This document shows positions 11,540 through 22,515 of a stretch of 64,000 nt of DNA, piece by piece. Below the pieces are notes generated by a model, which worked only from the letters and a program-made list of their open reading frames with translations, made no database searches and had not been told where the DNA came from. The first letter of the stretch is position 1. Each line of letters opens with the position of its first letter. A program made the translations under genes and the position numbers. The stretch is from Gnetum montanum (lineage: Eukaryota; Streptophyta; Gnetopsida; Gnetales; Gnetaceae). The stretch is taken from positions 66,384 through 130,383 of the forward strand of contig MNCI01007938.1 in NCBI GenBank assembly GCA_015680685.1, read 5' to 3'.

Positions 11540-12815
11540 CATTGAACTTAGAAGTGGGAGATGAATAAGCTCTCCAAATCAAAACTTTTTGAGAAAAGGC
11601 ACACATAGAGGATTTAATGTGGTTTCCAAACTTGGGTAGTCTACACTCATAGCATAGATCGCAAGCGCACCTCCAGACTTTGTTGCTCTTAAATGTGGTT
11701 GAAGGATCCACACCTTATACAGTCTTCAAGACCCACTCCAAAGTGTTGTGTCGCAACACTAGCCACACAATTCCGCAAGGTTTCATCAAGCTTGGAATGT
11801 GGTTTCTAGGCTTCCACAACCTTAACAAACTTGAGCTTTACTCTAGAATGTTATACTAGAGCATTACCAACTCAATCGCATAGGATTCCAAAAATGTCAA
11901 GCAAGATGGCTTCTTGCAAGAAGCACATCAACCCTGCAAGGCAACAAGAGAGAACAATTACAATGGATAGATGTAGCTTAGTTTGCTAATCCTTATATAT
12001 TGAGGTACAAAACACTTTACAGTGGACAAATGATGATACAATAATGAGCAACAAAGATTACAATGATTTACAAAATGATTATACAATAATTACACATAAG
12101 CTTGCATATTTCCCAATGCATATAATGTCCTCTTATAGCTACCATATTTCTAAATCCATCTTGGAACTTGTGCAACAACTAGGCAACAATCACTAATAGT
12201 CATGGAAGACATCTTATTCATGCCTAATATGTTTTTCTATATTTTCCTTCAATTATAGAAAGACATCTTTATCTAGGAAATATTTCTTTCTAAAATCTCC
12301 ATACTTGGAAGATGTCTTTGTTTGATGGAAGATGTCTTTTGAATTTAGTATTCATTCTGGAAAGAAATCTTTATCTAGGTAAATATATCTTTGTTTGATG
12401 AAATATGTATGTTGTTTTACAAAGATGTCTTTGCCTATGCTACCTACTACAAAGTTGTCTTTGGTATGGGAAGGACGTCTCTACTATAAGGGCCACAAAT
12501 AAAACTATTCCTTTTGATGCTCAGAGCCTCTAGATGCCTCCAAACAAGTCCCCTAGACCTTATAACCTCCTAGACTCATTAAAATAAGCTAGAAATACTT
12601 CAAAACATGTCATAACATTAAGGAATCATCAGAACAAAAATAGACACATTTTGCTTGATTTCTTCGTAATAATTCATGCTCCCTTTAGTCCTTATGATTC
12701 CCAATTTTCTTGTGAGTTCTTCCGTCCTTTTCTCTTGCTCCTATAAACAAAAAAACCATATAAACATCCTTGTACTTCATTTTCCTTAATGTTTTGACAT
12801 ACCAAAATGTCAACA
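11540..12815 (-). mobile_element. Copia family A LTR (minus orientation)
   Basis: Read on the minus strand it starts TGTTGACATTTTGGTATGTC (ending at 12815) and ends TCAATG at 11540, near the TGTTGA...TCAACA ends of the copy at 51830-52903. Shared landmarks are TTTGAGAGCAACAAAGTC, 'gaggtgtgcttgcaa', the GTGGTTTCC...TTGAAC tail and the AGACATC-rich tract. A purine-rich tract precedes its start on the minus strand (12816-12831). The bases after its end (revcomp ATCCACAAGG) match what follows 5' LTRs of this family. It thus has features of both a 3' LTR and a 5' LTR, as in tandem recombinants sharing one LTR. Confidence 0.75.
12196..12500 (-). repeat. AGACATCTT-type motif cluster in LTR
   Basis: AAGATGTCTTT, AAAGACATCTTT and close variants occur about nine times. 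The motif is nearly self-complementary. Equivalent clusters occur in every family A LTR in the window. The position in the first half of the LTR corresponds to U3, where enhancers usually lie. A regulatory role is only inferred. Confidence 0.6.
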
Positions 12816-12831
12816 ATCTCCCCTTCTTTGG
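12816..12831 (-). other. Polypurine tract, family A
   Basis: On the minus strand AAGAAGGGGAGAT lies immediately before TGTTGACA. This is the usual plus-strand primer layout just upstream of a 3' LTR. The counterpart at 27378-27393 reads AAAAAGGGGAACAT. Confidence 0.65.
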
Positions 12832-13745
12832 TAATGTCCAAAACTTAAGAAAATGGATTAGTCTTTATCATAATATCATAGTTCATAAGCTACTTCTCCC
12901 CCTTTTTGGACATGACCAAAAAGGATGATGCATATAAACCTATCTCTTAAAGACATATAAGAAAAGAGAAATATCATATAATATACATAACCAATATCAT
13001 AAAAAAAAAACTCTTCCTGTTGTTGGATATGAACAAAAAGAGAATAAGGGAGTAACATATTTAAGAGAAAAAAATTTGTTACAAAAGATATATTATTTTA
13101 GAAAAGAAACATATAGTTATGGAAAGCCATTGCATAATGATTATATCTATTTTCATACAAAACTTTCCTCTTGTATGGAAAAAATCCACAAGAATCTATC
13201 CAAACACTTATAAAAATGTTTCATAATATACTTGTACATAACAAAAAAACATTTTGTAAGAGAACCATATGATAAGTACACATCTCATTAATTTTATAGG
13301 GCTAATGAAGTGAAAATAGTGTTTATCAAGAGTGACCCTTCATTTATCCACAATAATAAGAATCATCCTTGATCCAATATTTTCAAAAGATATTTAAGAG
13401 TAAGTAACTTGTCTCTAAACCAATATTCTTCTAACAATTTAATAGCAATTCCAAGACAAGTGAGTAAAAACATGTATATTCAATGTTTTAGAAAAAATCA
13501 AAATATATCAAAAGATCATAACCAATCACTTAGAAAAATCATAAACTAATATAAAAAATTGACTATATATATGCCTCATGACTTACCAAAGAAATTATGA
13601 ACGCCTTTTCTAGTTCCAATCTACCATTGTAAGTACTAGAGATCTCTAAGGTGAGTACTTATCAACATACAAAAGGTTAGACATTAAATCCTTAATATAG
13701 TGAGCACAAGTAAGTTTATATAGCATATAAAATTTAAGAGCTTTG
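12832..13745 (-). other. Family A 3' internal untranslated region, part 1
   Basis: A-rich sequence between the polypurine tract and the inserted solo LTR. It opens with 'gtaatgtccaaaacttaagaaaatgg', which matches 'gtgatgtccaaagttttagaaaatgg' beside the LTR at 27.4 kb, so it belongs to family A. A second related phrase (ttttggacatgaccaaaaagg) is at 12900. No coding region is evident. Confidence 0.5.
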
Positions 13746-13750
13746 ACCAA

Positions 13751-14539
13751 TGATGAGTGGCGAGGTACCCCTACACTCAACTATACGAATACGAGCATCT
13801 CACACATGATTTGGTCGAACTCCGCAGATGGACTAGTTGTGGTATCAAGATAGTTATCCGTAGGTCATAGTTCACTGTCTTCCCATCTGGACTAGTGTTA
13901 ACTTTGTCATGTCTAGATTGAGGTGTATTATGTGTTTCTATGCTAATGCTACTCCTAAAGACAATGGAAGATAATATTAATTAAGATAAGAGAGAAAGGG
14001 TGAGAGAGAATCTAAGCTAGCCTAAGTGTGATGAGTATCCATTCCTCAATCATTCGTACACATCTTGGACTTCATGTATGACTACCACTGGGATTACCAA
14101 ACGCAGATCATAGGTATGCTACTAGGTTACCAAGTAGTCACACTTAAATGCTTGTAATCAAGTCCTACTCATTCCGCATTTAACAGGAGTTTACGGTAAG
14201 AATCTATTAACTAGGAAAATAGTCAATAACAATTAAATAAATAATTAAGCTAAGTGAATGCTACAATGATGAAGTAATCTCGATCTTTATTTCCATTCAT
14301 GTGCATGTCCAAGTACATCACACTCGAATAAGCATGTTATACAATTACAATCACCACACTGCAGGCATACACTGGGAGGAAAGGGTTGAGAGAAAGAACT
14401 ACTAACTTAACATTTAAAACTTACAAAAAATTGAAGAAGAACTAACTATCGGATCTATCTACCTCTTATTTATAGATGAGCAGACAGGCTGCGATATCGC
14501 ATACGTGATATCATGGTTAACTAAAATGGTGACTCATCA
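13751..14539 (-). mobile_element. Solo gypsy LTR with perfect 5-bp target-site duplication
   Basis: On the minus strand it starts TGATGAGTCACC and ends GGGTACCTCGCCACTCATCA. Directly repeated ACCAA flanks it (13746-13750 and 14540-14544). The ending is shared with LTRs at 42581-43429, 48679-49079 and 49266-50118, so it is the same family. A TATAAATA and GATATC-containing palindromic motifs lie in its upstream half. No internal coding sequence is attached. With TG...CA ends and matched flanks, it is best explained by LTR-LTR recombination removing the rest of the element. The host DNA is the 3' internal region of copia family A. Confidence 0.88.
14467..14474 (-). promoter_or_regulatory. TATA box of solo LTR
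   Basis: TATAAATA on the minus strand, followed by AGAGGTAG. Upstream of it (to about 14512) sits GATATC-ACGTATGC-GATATCGC. The same arrangement occurs at 48778 on the plus strand, so it is conserved within the LTR family. Confidence 0.6.
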
Positions 14540-14544
14540 ACCAA

Positions 14545-15339
14545 TAAAGACCAGCTTTAAGTAATGATTTTAATGATTTTTAAAAAAATGTCCTCTTTTA
14601 CAACATTACCAAATGAAAATGCTCTTCCTTACTCATTTCTAGCTAAGGGAGAATGAAGTGAAATATCTTGTTTCCTAAGTATCTTTTGATGGAGATCTCA
14701 AAAGAATCCCCTTATGCCGATGGCATTTTATATGATAAAAAATTATTAAGAACATACTCCCACTACATATGTGCAATTTTTAAGCTCCTTTTGAGTTCTT
14801 TTATTAAAGGTGATTAACAAGGCTCTTTTATCATCATAGTACTATTCCTACCAAGTAATGATATGATCAAGTATGGAAACTATAGTGCCCTATTGGTGGT
14901 ATCAATAATACTTTTAGACATGTATCTTCAAAAGGTTCAAGAATCATGCTTTTCAAAAGTACTAATTCAAAAGAAAATAGCTTTGATATATTAGGAAAGC
15001 ATAATAAATAATGAATATTTCATCCCAAGGTTTTCAAACCATGAATTACATGTAATAAATGAAGGTCAAAATCCAAGATAGGAAACCAAAAGATAATTTA
15101 CAATAAATTCATTACAAGTACCACACCATATAATTTCATAATAATTCCATATTATCATATAAAGGATGCCATAAATAATTAAAAAACATCTTCTCATATA
15201 AGAGTTGATCTAGAGATAACATCTCATAAATAAAATAAGCACATAGCAAAAATAATTTAGACTTTCCAAATTAAATACTAATAAAAACTTTAGCAAGCAA
15301 GGAGATATAAGCTTACCTTGACTTACCTTGCTTGCAATT
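14545..15339 (-). other. Family A 3' internal region, part 2
   Basis: Continuation of the host element beyond the solo LTR. A-rich, no convincing frame. At about 15,300-15,420 it passes into Gag-region sequence similar to that at 29.3 kb (AATGAGATTCCTCTTT). Confidence 0.4.
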
Positions 15340-16838
15340 TAGAATTAAGATGCATAGAGTGGTAGAGAATGAGATTCCTCTTTTTAGGTTTCTCTTTTTG
15401 ATAGACTTCTTGAATTTTCAAGGCTTGGCTCCCTTTCACAAATTGGTTGGATAGAGTCTTCTCATATTCAATTTTATTCATCTTTATTCTCCAAACTTTT
15501 TGAACTCCTTCATTCTTTTAAGTTTTTCAATCCTTTTTTCCTTGCACAAATTCCTTTCTCAGTGCATTTTCATAAGGCTAAGGAGTCTTGTGATATGACT
15601 AGGTACTCATATGATAAAACTTTAAATTTCACTTCCATTATTTATGCCCAAGATTATTACAATAATAACATCTAATCCTCCTATTGTAGAAAAATTGATT
15701 AGAATGATCAAACCTTTAAGGAGTCTTTTGATAAATAGGAGCTTCTTCTGATGGAGTACTCTTACTCCTTGGAGATTGCTTTAGATGGGATGAAGGTTGT
15801 GCAAATTCTACTTCTTAGGAATAACATCCAAGTTCACTTTTAACTTGTGGACTTATTCCTTGTCTAAGAACCATTCAAAGGGACTCTTTCCCTTTAACTA
15901 GCCTCTTATTCACAAGATTTACATCTATAATTTTTTCCTTAGCCTGCTCATAAGGCAAAGTTAGCTTTTCATTCTTAGCCCTTAGGTCTGAGATTTCTTA
16001 AGATCAAAAATTACTATATTTAATAATTAAATTCCTTAAGCCCTTATTTTAACTTTCTTTTTTAAATCTATACAAAGATTTTAGAAATTTAAAATTTTAG
16101 TACATAATAAATCAAACCTCTCATCCTCATTAAGTTCATCATTTGAGGTGTTAGATTCATCATTGATGAGAGCCATACAGAAGAGGTGTGAATCCTTTGC
16201 ATCATCCACCACTTCTTCTTCACTTTGCTCTTCATCATTCCAACTCAGGTAGAAGTTGGTCTTTCTCATCACTTCATCATTTCTATCCTTTAATCATAAC
16301 GTGCCATTACTAGGACATTTAGAGACCACATGACATCTTTCAACACATACCAAGTATTCTATTAAAGATGAATCAAAATTAGAACTTGAAAATTTTTTAC
16401 CTCTTTCCTTACCTTCAAAACTCTTACTCATCTACTCAATCATGTTGGTTAGTTTTTGAATCTTAGCCTTAAGGTCCAAGTTCGCATTCTTAAGATAAAA
16501 AAAATTCATCACTGAGAACTTTAATTTTTATTTCCTTGGCATATAAAGCATCTTTTATCTCAATGCATAAATTTTGGAAAGAAATAACTTCATGGAAAAA
16601 TTTCCCATAACTTTCTTCAAAGGAAACATCATTCAACTTGTTATTTGTTTTATCAACTATTCAAGCATAGTTTTCTTTATTTCTAAATGTAAGGAAGGGA
16701 ATGACAAACTTACCTTGATAGTAGATGTGATATAGGAATTAAGCACTGTAATTGATGAAGCATATCCAAATGTGTCTAATGTTGATTGCTCCTTTCATGT
16801 TCACTCTTAAAGATTAATGTAGAGTCTTAGAGTACTAG
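15340..16838 (-). pseudogene. Gag relic of copia family A
   Basis: A broken capsid gene read right to left from the primer-binding site. The best stretch is 16081-16272 (NFYLSWNDEEQSEEE, DSHLFCMALI, DERFDLLCTKI). It is nearly the same as segments in the copies at 30.0-30.3 kb and 34.65-34.93 kb. Just upstream, at about 16300-16350, a remnant of a CCHC zinc knuckle reads CHVVSKCPSNG; its first Cys pair is damaged. The Lys/Glu-rich C-terminal half looks like a coiled coil in sister copies. The N-terminal capsid part, near 16500-16800, is heavily eroded. No protease, integrase or RT follows. Confidence 0.65.
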
Positions 16839-16850
16839 GATTCAATCCCA
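16839..16850 (-). promoter_or_regulatory. Degenerate primer-binding site, family A
   Basis: Minus-strand TGGGATTGAATC, preceded by ATCCATAAG and followed by CTAGTACTC. Sister copies read TGGTATTAAAGC plus TTAGTACTC (52913) and TGATATCAAAGA plus TCAGTACTC (33698). All derive from the initiator tRNA-Met site TGGTATCAGAGC. Confidence 0.55.
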
Positions 16851-16857
16851 CTTATGG

Positions 16858-17456
16858 ATTATTGAATTTAGAAGGGGAAGATGAATAAGTTCCCAAAATT
16901 AAAAATTTTTGAGAGAAAACACACACATAGGATTTAATGTGGTTTCCCAAGTTGGGTAGTCCACACTCGGAGGATAGATTGCAAGCACACCTCCAGACTT
17001 TGTTGCTCTCAAATGTGGTTGAAGGGTCCACACCCTGTAGAGTCATCAATCCTTACTCGAGAGTGTTGTGCTACAACACCAACTACTCAACCCCACAAGG
17101 TCCTATTAGGCTTATAATGTAGTTTCTAGGCTTCCACAACCTTTACAACCTTGAGCTCCACTCTGGAGTGTTATACTGGAACACCAACAACTCAATGCTA
17201 TAGGATACCGACTAGCTCAAGAAAGATGCCTCCTTGCAAGAAGCACATCAACCCCACAAGGCAACAAGAGAGAACAATTACAAGGGATAGATGAAACTTA
17301 GTTTGTTGATCCTTGTACATTGAGGTACAACACACTTTACAATGAACAAATGATGATACAATGAAGAGCAACATAGATTATAATGATTCACAAAATTATT
17401 GTACAATGATTACACATAAGCTTTTACATTTCCCAATGCACATGATGTCTTCTTAT
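16858..17456 (-). mobile_element. Copia family A 5' LTR, truncated
   Basis: Nearly collinear with 11540-12140 of the neighbouring LTR (TTTGTTGCTCTCAAATGTGG, 'aggcaacaagagagaacaattacaa', 'tttcccaatgcacatgatgtcttctta'). It ends abruptly at about 17456, where chromovirus Gag coding sequence begins. About 600 bases of U3, including the motif cluster, are missing. Confidence 0.75.
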
Positions 17457-18540
17457 TTCCAAAGAAGAAACTAAAAAAAAATTCCAAAGGTTAGAAGAAA
17501 AATGGTCGAAAGTGCAAGCAAAGATGGATTTCTTTGTAGACTCCATCAAACAATTAACTGATCATCTCATCCATCCTCCAAACCCTAGCCATGTTCCACC
17601 TAGGAACCAACACCAAGATTATCTCCACATTACAAAGATCAAAATCAAGATCAACCTCCCACTAGGGATTTGCATAGAAACTAGTCCCCACCTACTGGAC
17701 ATGACGGTGTCGACATTCCTTCATTAGGTCAAAGAGTAGAAACTGATGATGAGGGATATTACAATTGGAAAAATTCACCAAGAGAATAATTAACACAACT
17801 TTATGTAAAAGAGATAAAATTAGATCATTATGATGGAGCCCATGGATCTAATGCCAAGGTGAAATACTAGCTTGATATAATGATTAATTACTTTGATATG
17901 TTGAATCTGTCAAGCCAAGAATATTTAAAAGTCATTTCCCTACATTTTAGAGGTCTTGTGGAAACATGGTGGAATGGATTTAGTTATCAAGGTTTGACTA
18001 CAAATTTGCTCAACTTATGTTGAGATTTTGAACAAAAATTTATATCCAATTCCTTTCTCAAAGAGTGAAAAATAAGATTTGATTCCTTAAGATTGGGAAG
18101 ATGATATGTGGAAGATTACTACAAGGAATTCTGTGATCTCTCTTGGTATCTAAGCCACTAAGATAAGGGAGAATTAACTTCAAAGTTTATTAGTGTACTA
18201 CATGCACAAGTGTGTCCTTAGACATAAACACATAATCCTCAAACAATTGATGAAGCCTACAAAATTGATAAGGACTATGAAGAATCAAATCAAGTATGAA
18301 CTACCCTTTAACAAGAAATGGTAGAAGAAACATCAACCAAAAGAGCTTGATCAAGATGTTTTTCTTGTGGAAAAGATCATTTTAAAAGAGGCTATTCAAA
18401 ATTATGAGCAAAATTAGAAAGAACCAAACAAGCTAGGAATCAAAAAATCCAATCAAAACATGACCAAAGGAAAGGCTCAAACTACCACCATATCCATGAA
18501 GAATATTTCAACATCAACTATGTTAAGTTTGACAAAATTT
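17457..18540 (+). pseudogene. Chromovirus Gag relic (Ty3/gypsy)
   Basis: Structural gene of a chromodomain-bearing Ty3/gypsy element. It starts at the junction with the truncated copia LTR with a Lys/Glu-rich helix and KMDFFVDSIKQLTDHL. From about 17,750 to 18,230 successive frames read YYNWKNSPRE, LDHYDGAHGSN, LDIMINYFDML, HFRGLVETWWNGFS, and FDSLRLGR..VEDYYKEFCDL. These are the usual order of the retrotransposon Gag capsid core. A damaged zinc-knuckle region follows at about 18,355-18,410 (CGKDHFKRGYS-like). Stops and small indels break it throughout. The true N-terminus, primer-binding site and 5' LTR are absent. Confidence 0.75.
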
Positions 18541-18885
18541 TAGTTTGCTTTATTGATTTTTGAAGGTTTAATAAAAGGTAAAAAAACATTTATTAATAGT
18601 GGTGCTAGTGATAACTTTATTTCTCCAACTTTAGTTAAGTTATTGAAATTAAGTTTACCTCCCAAGAATGTTATTAAGATAAAACTTGCAGATGGAATGA
18701 CCATGAGCAAGCACACTAGGTATGGAGAAATTATCTTTACCTTGCAAGGCATGACTTTCATTGATGAATTCTTTGAATTTGAATTAGGTGATGTTAGTAC
18801 AATTTTAGAAATGTCTTTTCTGCAAAAACTTGATATTACTTCCTACTTTGGAACATGTAGCTTTAAAGTACCAACCATTGATTGA
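18541..18885 (+). pseudogene. Chromovirus protease domain with Asp-to-Asn active site
   Basis: Aspartic protease domain of the same polyprotein, open for 110 codons (18553-18885). FINSGASDNFISP stands where family members read (L/F)(I/V)DSGAS.NFI, so the catalytic Asp is Asn, a single G-to-A change. Downstream are VIKIKLADG and a hydrophobic stretch ending ILEMSFLQKLD, where ILGM.WL is expected. The loss makes this copy inactive even where the frame is intact. Confidence 0.8.
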
Positions 18886-19090
18886 GTCAGAGTTATGAGG
18901 GTAGGAACTGCAAAGAAAATTCACATGATAATTGTTAAGAATGCCAAGAGATTAGTTTAAAAAGATGCTACCATGTTGGTTGTAAAAGTAACTCAACCTC
19001 ATAAATCTTCAGGTATTGAGATTCCAAAAGAAGTTGAGGAATAGAAAAATTCAATATTTAGTGAAAGTAGAGAATTACTTCCTAAAAGAA
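18886..19090 (+). pseudogene. Protease-RT connector of the chromovirus
   Basis: Degenerate connector between protease and reverse transcriptase, ending in a segment resembling [16 protein letters not shown], where chromoviruses normally have a (L/F)P..R..DH.I.L.PG motif. It is interrupted by stops. Confidence 0.5.
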
Positions 19091-19830
19091 CTATTGTACA
19101 TGCTATTAATATTTTTCCATTACACAACTAGTTTCAAAATCTCCATATAGGTTTTCGACTTCTAATTTAAGAATATTGAGAGTGAAATTAGACCAATTGT
19201 TGGAAGAGGAGAAAATTCAACCTAGCATATCACCTTGGGGTGCACCAGTTTTATTCATTAAAAATAAAGATGGTACATTAAGATTATGCATTGATTATAG
19301 GGCTAAATAAAATGATGATTAAAAACACTTATTCCTTGCCCAATATCAATGAATTTTTTGATCAAATTACTAGTGCATGTTATTTCTCAAAGATTGATTT
19401 AAAATTAGGTTATCACAATATAAGGATTAAGGAGAAAGAAATTAAGAAAACTACATCCAAAACTAGGTATGGATTATATGAATTTGTAGTGATTCCTTTT
19501 GGATTAACTAATGCACCAGCAACATTCATGGCATTAGTAAATAATATATTTCATGAATATCTTGATCAATTTATTAGAATATTTATGGATGATATACTTG
19601 TTTGCTCTAAGTCAAGAGAAGAACATGTCAAACATTTAAAGATTACAATGGAAGTCCTTAAAGAAAATTAGTGAAAAGAAAAATTAAGTAAATGTGAACT
19701 CTTCAAAGAAGAAGTTTCATATCTAGGCCATATAGCTTCTCAGAAAGGATTACATGTAGATCCAACAAAATTTAGTGTAGTTCAAGATTGGAAAAAACTA
19801 AAAGATGCTATAATAGGTTTGTAGTTTATT
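19091..19830 (+). pseudogene. Chromovirus reverse transcriptase
   Basis: RNA- and DNA-dependent DNA polymerase domain that would copy the element's transcript. Motifs in order: [33 protein letters not shown] (then one frame break); YSLPNINEFFDQI; FSKIDLKLGYHNIRI; PFGLTNAPATFM; FMDDILVCS; EHVKHL; KCELFKEEVSYLGH. The active-site FMDD is intact, which makes this the best-preserved enzyme domain in the window. The open part is 19291-19671. A stop follows at KEN and the frame resumes almost at once. Order and spacing match plant Ty3/gypsy chromoviruses. Confidence 0.9.
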
Positions 19831-20370
19831 GGGCTTAACAAGTTTTTATCAAAATTTTATTAAATATTATTCTCTCTTGGTATTGTCCTTGACTAATCTT
19901 TTGCAGGAAAACCATGTGTTTAAGTTTGATGAAAAATGTAGGGAGTCTTTTCTCACATTAAAGATGCTACTCACAACAACACCTATTCTAAGAATTTTAG
20001 ATGAAGAAATACCATTGGAAGTATCTACGGATGCTTGTGGAATAGAAATCGATGCAATTCTTTCTCAAGAAGATGAAGTGGTGTGTTATGAATCTTGTAA
20101 ATTGTGAGGAGCTAAAGTAAATTATCAATGCATGATTTAGAATTACTTGAAATTATTCATGCTTTGAAATTTTTGAGATACTATCCTTGTGAAAAAATAT
20201 TTTTATTAAAAATGGATCATAAAAGTTTAGAATACTTGCAGAGAAAACCTATTTTGAACACTTGACAATGACGATGGCTAGAAATAGTGGTTGAATATGA
20301 TTTTGGGATTAAATATATTTCAGAAAAAAAATGTAGTAGTTCATGCCCTTAGTCAAATGTGGAACTTGAT
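19831..20370 (+). pseudogene. Chromovirus RNase H and connection domain
   Basis: Removes the RNA strand during reverse transcription. Recognisable are the connection segment (FKFDEKCRESFLTLK, LLTTTPIL), the RNase H start STDACGIEIDAILSQ (first catalytic Asp present), then ELLEIIHALKFLRYY-like text and MDHKSLEYLQ across a frame change, and the EYDFGIKYI segment near 20,300. At least three frame breaks occur. It joins RT and integrase in the normal Ty3/gypsy order. Confidence 0.8.
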
Positions 20371-21600
20371 GATTGGTATTGTGACAACTTCCATAGAAGA
20401 AGAAATTAAGAAACAAATAAAAGAAGATCCTTACTTTAAGGATATCTTCACCAATATTTCTTCTGAGCCTTGTTATCAACTTGCCCCTAATGGTTTGTTG
20501 ATGAAAGAACAAAGGGTGTGTATTTAGGAAGGAAATTGAAGATTTAAGCTATTATGTGAAGCCCATGAAGTACCATATGTAGGACATACAGGTTATATAA
20601 AGACTTATATAATGATACAAAAATCCTATTTTTTTCCTCAAATGAAGAATGATGTGTCCACATACATTAAAAACTACCCAACCTGTCAAAGAATAAAAGT
20701 TGAACAAAAGAAACTAAGTGGATTACTATAATCTTTGCAAGTCCCAACTTGGAAATGGAAAAATGTTACCATGAACTTCATTGTGGGATTTCCAATAACC
20801 AAAAAGGGAAATGATTTAATTTTGGTAGTGGTTGATCACCTATCAAAGATGGCACATTTTATAACTTTGAAATCTACGAACACAACCAAAGAAGAAGCCC
20901 AAAAATTTGTATGAGATGTATTTTAAGTACATGGATGTCCTAAATCTATCACTTCAGATCAAGATCCCAAGTTAATATTAGAATTTTAGCAAAATTTCTT
21001 CAAGGAACTTAGAACCCAACTAAAATTTGGCATAGCTTACCACCTAGAGACAAATGGACAAATTGAACATGTGAACAAAATATTAGAAGATATTCTATAA
21101 AGATACATTGGTAGTAGACCAAAGACATAAGAGAATTACTTTCACTTAGCAAAATTCACCTATACCAACAATTATCTAGGTTCCATACACTGAACACCAT
21201 TCGAAGTAGCATATGGATGTAACTGGTGTATGACATTAACTTGGGTAGATCCAACCTTAAGAGTAGAATGGAAGGAGGAAGAAATGAAAAATGAAAAATA
21301 TTTTTACAAGAGTTAAACAAAACTTTCAAGCTATCTATGAAAAATATAAATGATATGTAGACCAACATTGACTTAAGAAGGAATTCCAAGTGGGAGATCA
21401 AGTACTACTAAGAGTAAAATCCACCAAAAGTTCCCTTAAACTTGGAAAATATACTAAGATGGCCCTAGAATATTGTGGAAATTTTGAAATATCTAAAATA
21501 ATTGATGAAGTAACATATTGATTAAATCTCTCAACAACCTTAAGAATTGACCCAGTTTTCCATGTTAGTTTTCTAAAGAAATTTCATGAGAATGATCTAC
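20371..21600 (+). pseudogene. Chromovirus integrase
   Basis: Inserts the DNA copy into the genome. The N-terminal zinc-binding part is at about 20,530-20,700 (HEVPYVGHTG..KTY, then CPTCQRIK instead of CxxC with intact Cys pair). In the core, VTMNFIVGFP replaces the usual MDF(I/V).GLP, so the first catalytic Asp is Asn. The second Asp remains in ITSDQDPKL and the Glu in NGQIEHVN. The GPY/F-type region (LKLGKYTKMALEYCGNFEI, with an FHVSFLKKF segment) follows to about 21,590. Stops break every subdomain. Confidence 0.85.
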
Positions 21601-21629
21601 CATATGTGCTATATTGGAACACTTTTCCC

Positions 21630-21825
21630 TTGATATCCAATGCAAGATTCAAGGTCAAACTAATTGAAATAAAAAATTACCAAACCAAGAATCTTCAAAA
21701 TAAAACCATTAGCAAAGTACTTGTTGAATGGTCAAATTATGATTAAGAAACTTGGAAAAACAGGCAATTCATTGTTGACACTTACCCCAAACTTTTTAAT
21801 CAACATGATATCCAATGATAAATTG
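21630..21825 (+). pseudogene. Chromodomain at the integrase C-terminus
   Basis: A segment reading VKLIEIKNYQTKNLQNKTI, then KVLVEWSNYD, a stop, and ETWKNRQFIV matches the retroelement chromodomain pattern (VL..R...+......LVKW.....TWE....F). In chromoviruses this domain is thought to guide insertion by binding chromatin. It ends with YPKLFNQHD. Its presence is the reason for calling this element a chromovirus rather than a Tat or Athila type. Confidence 0.75.
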
Positions 21826-21990
21826 TATTTATTATTAAGATAATAAATTATATTTTATAATTCCATTCTTTTGTTTGTACAAATGATAAGGAGGATAATA
21901 ATGAAGTTGAAGCTGAAGAGCATAACATGGAAGCAGTAGTAGCTGAGCAGCTAAATATAGAGGAAGTGCTTGAGGATGAGCTAGATGATT
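21826..21990 (+). other. 3' untranslated region of the chromovirus
   Basis: Short AT-rich region, then a Glu-rich-looking stretch (GAAGTTGAAGCTGAAGAGC..., to GATGATTAA at 21984-21992) which may be an extra acidic tail in one frame. Confidence 0.4.
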
Positions 21991-22003
21991 AAGGGAGGTA
22001 GAT
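21991..22003 (+). other. Polypurine tract of the chromovirus
   Basis: AAGGGAGGTAGAT immediately precedes the LTR start TGTTATC. Position and composition are those of a plus-strand primer. Confidence 0.65.
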
Positions 22004-22515
22004 TGTTATCTCTCATCACTTGTTAAGGATATAAATGTATAATAAAAAATATAATTATTCTTCAAATGAAAGGGTTCCTCATTATGAGGAGTTACAACTA
22101 TTCATGTACCCCTTGGGAATGGGTACAACTTATGCCATTTAAGGCTAGGTTTAGAGGTCATGCCAACATGGAGTCATGAAGCCTAAATTGGCAAGTGATA
22201 GGAGCTAGGTGAAGTGGGACAAGAAGGGACTACTCACTCCTTCAACAAGATATCCTAACCATGGTGGTAATGCTTCATTGCCTCTAAGGCTTAAGTGGCA
22301 TGGAAAGATAACCCATAGGGCATTACAGTGTAGCACTCTTATTAATAAAAGGCTTTCCTCTTTCTTTCTTTTTGTTAAATTCAATGAATCAAGAATTTAC
22401 TAAGTTATTCATTTATCAAGTTATTTCATGATATTTTCATTATAACTATCACAAATGTAATGAATTAAGTGACGAATGATCATGTTTCTAATGACATCTA
22501 GGAATGAGATGTCAC
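22004..22515 (+). mobile_element. 3' LTR of the chromovirus
   Basis: A 512-bp segment begins TGTTATCTCTC after the polypurine tract and ends GGAATGAGATGTCACA. The last 110 bases match the LTR terminus at 8625-8736. No second copy flanks the element on its left, so age and target-site duplication cannot be judged from this copy. Confidence 0.65.
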
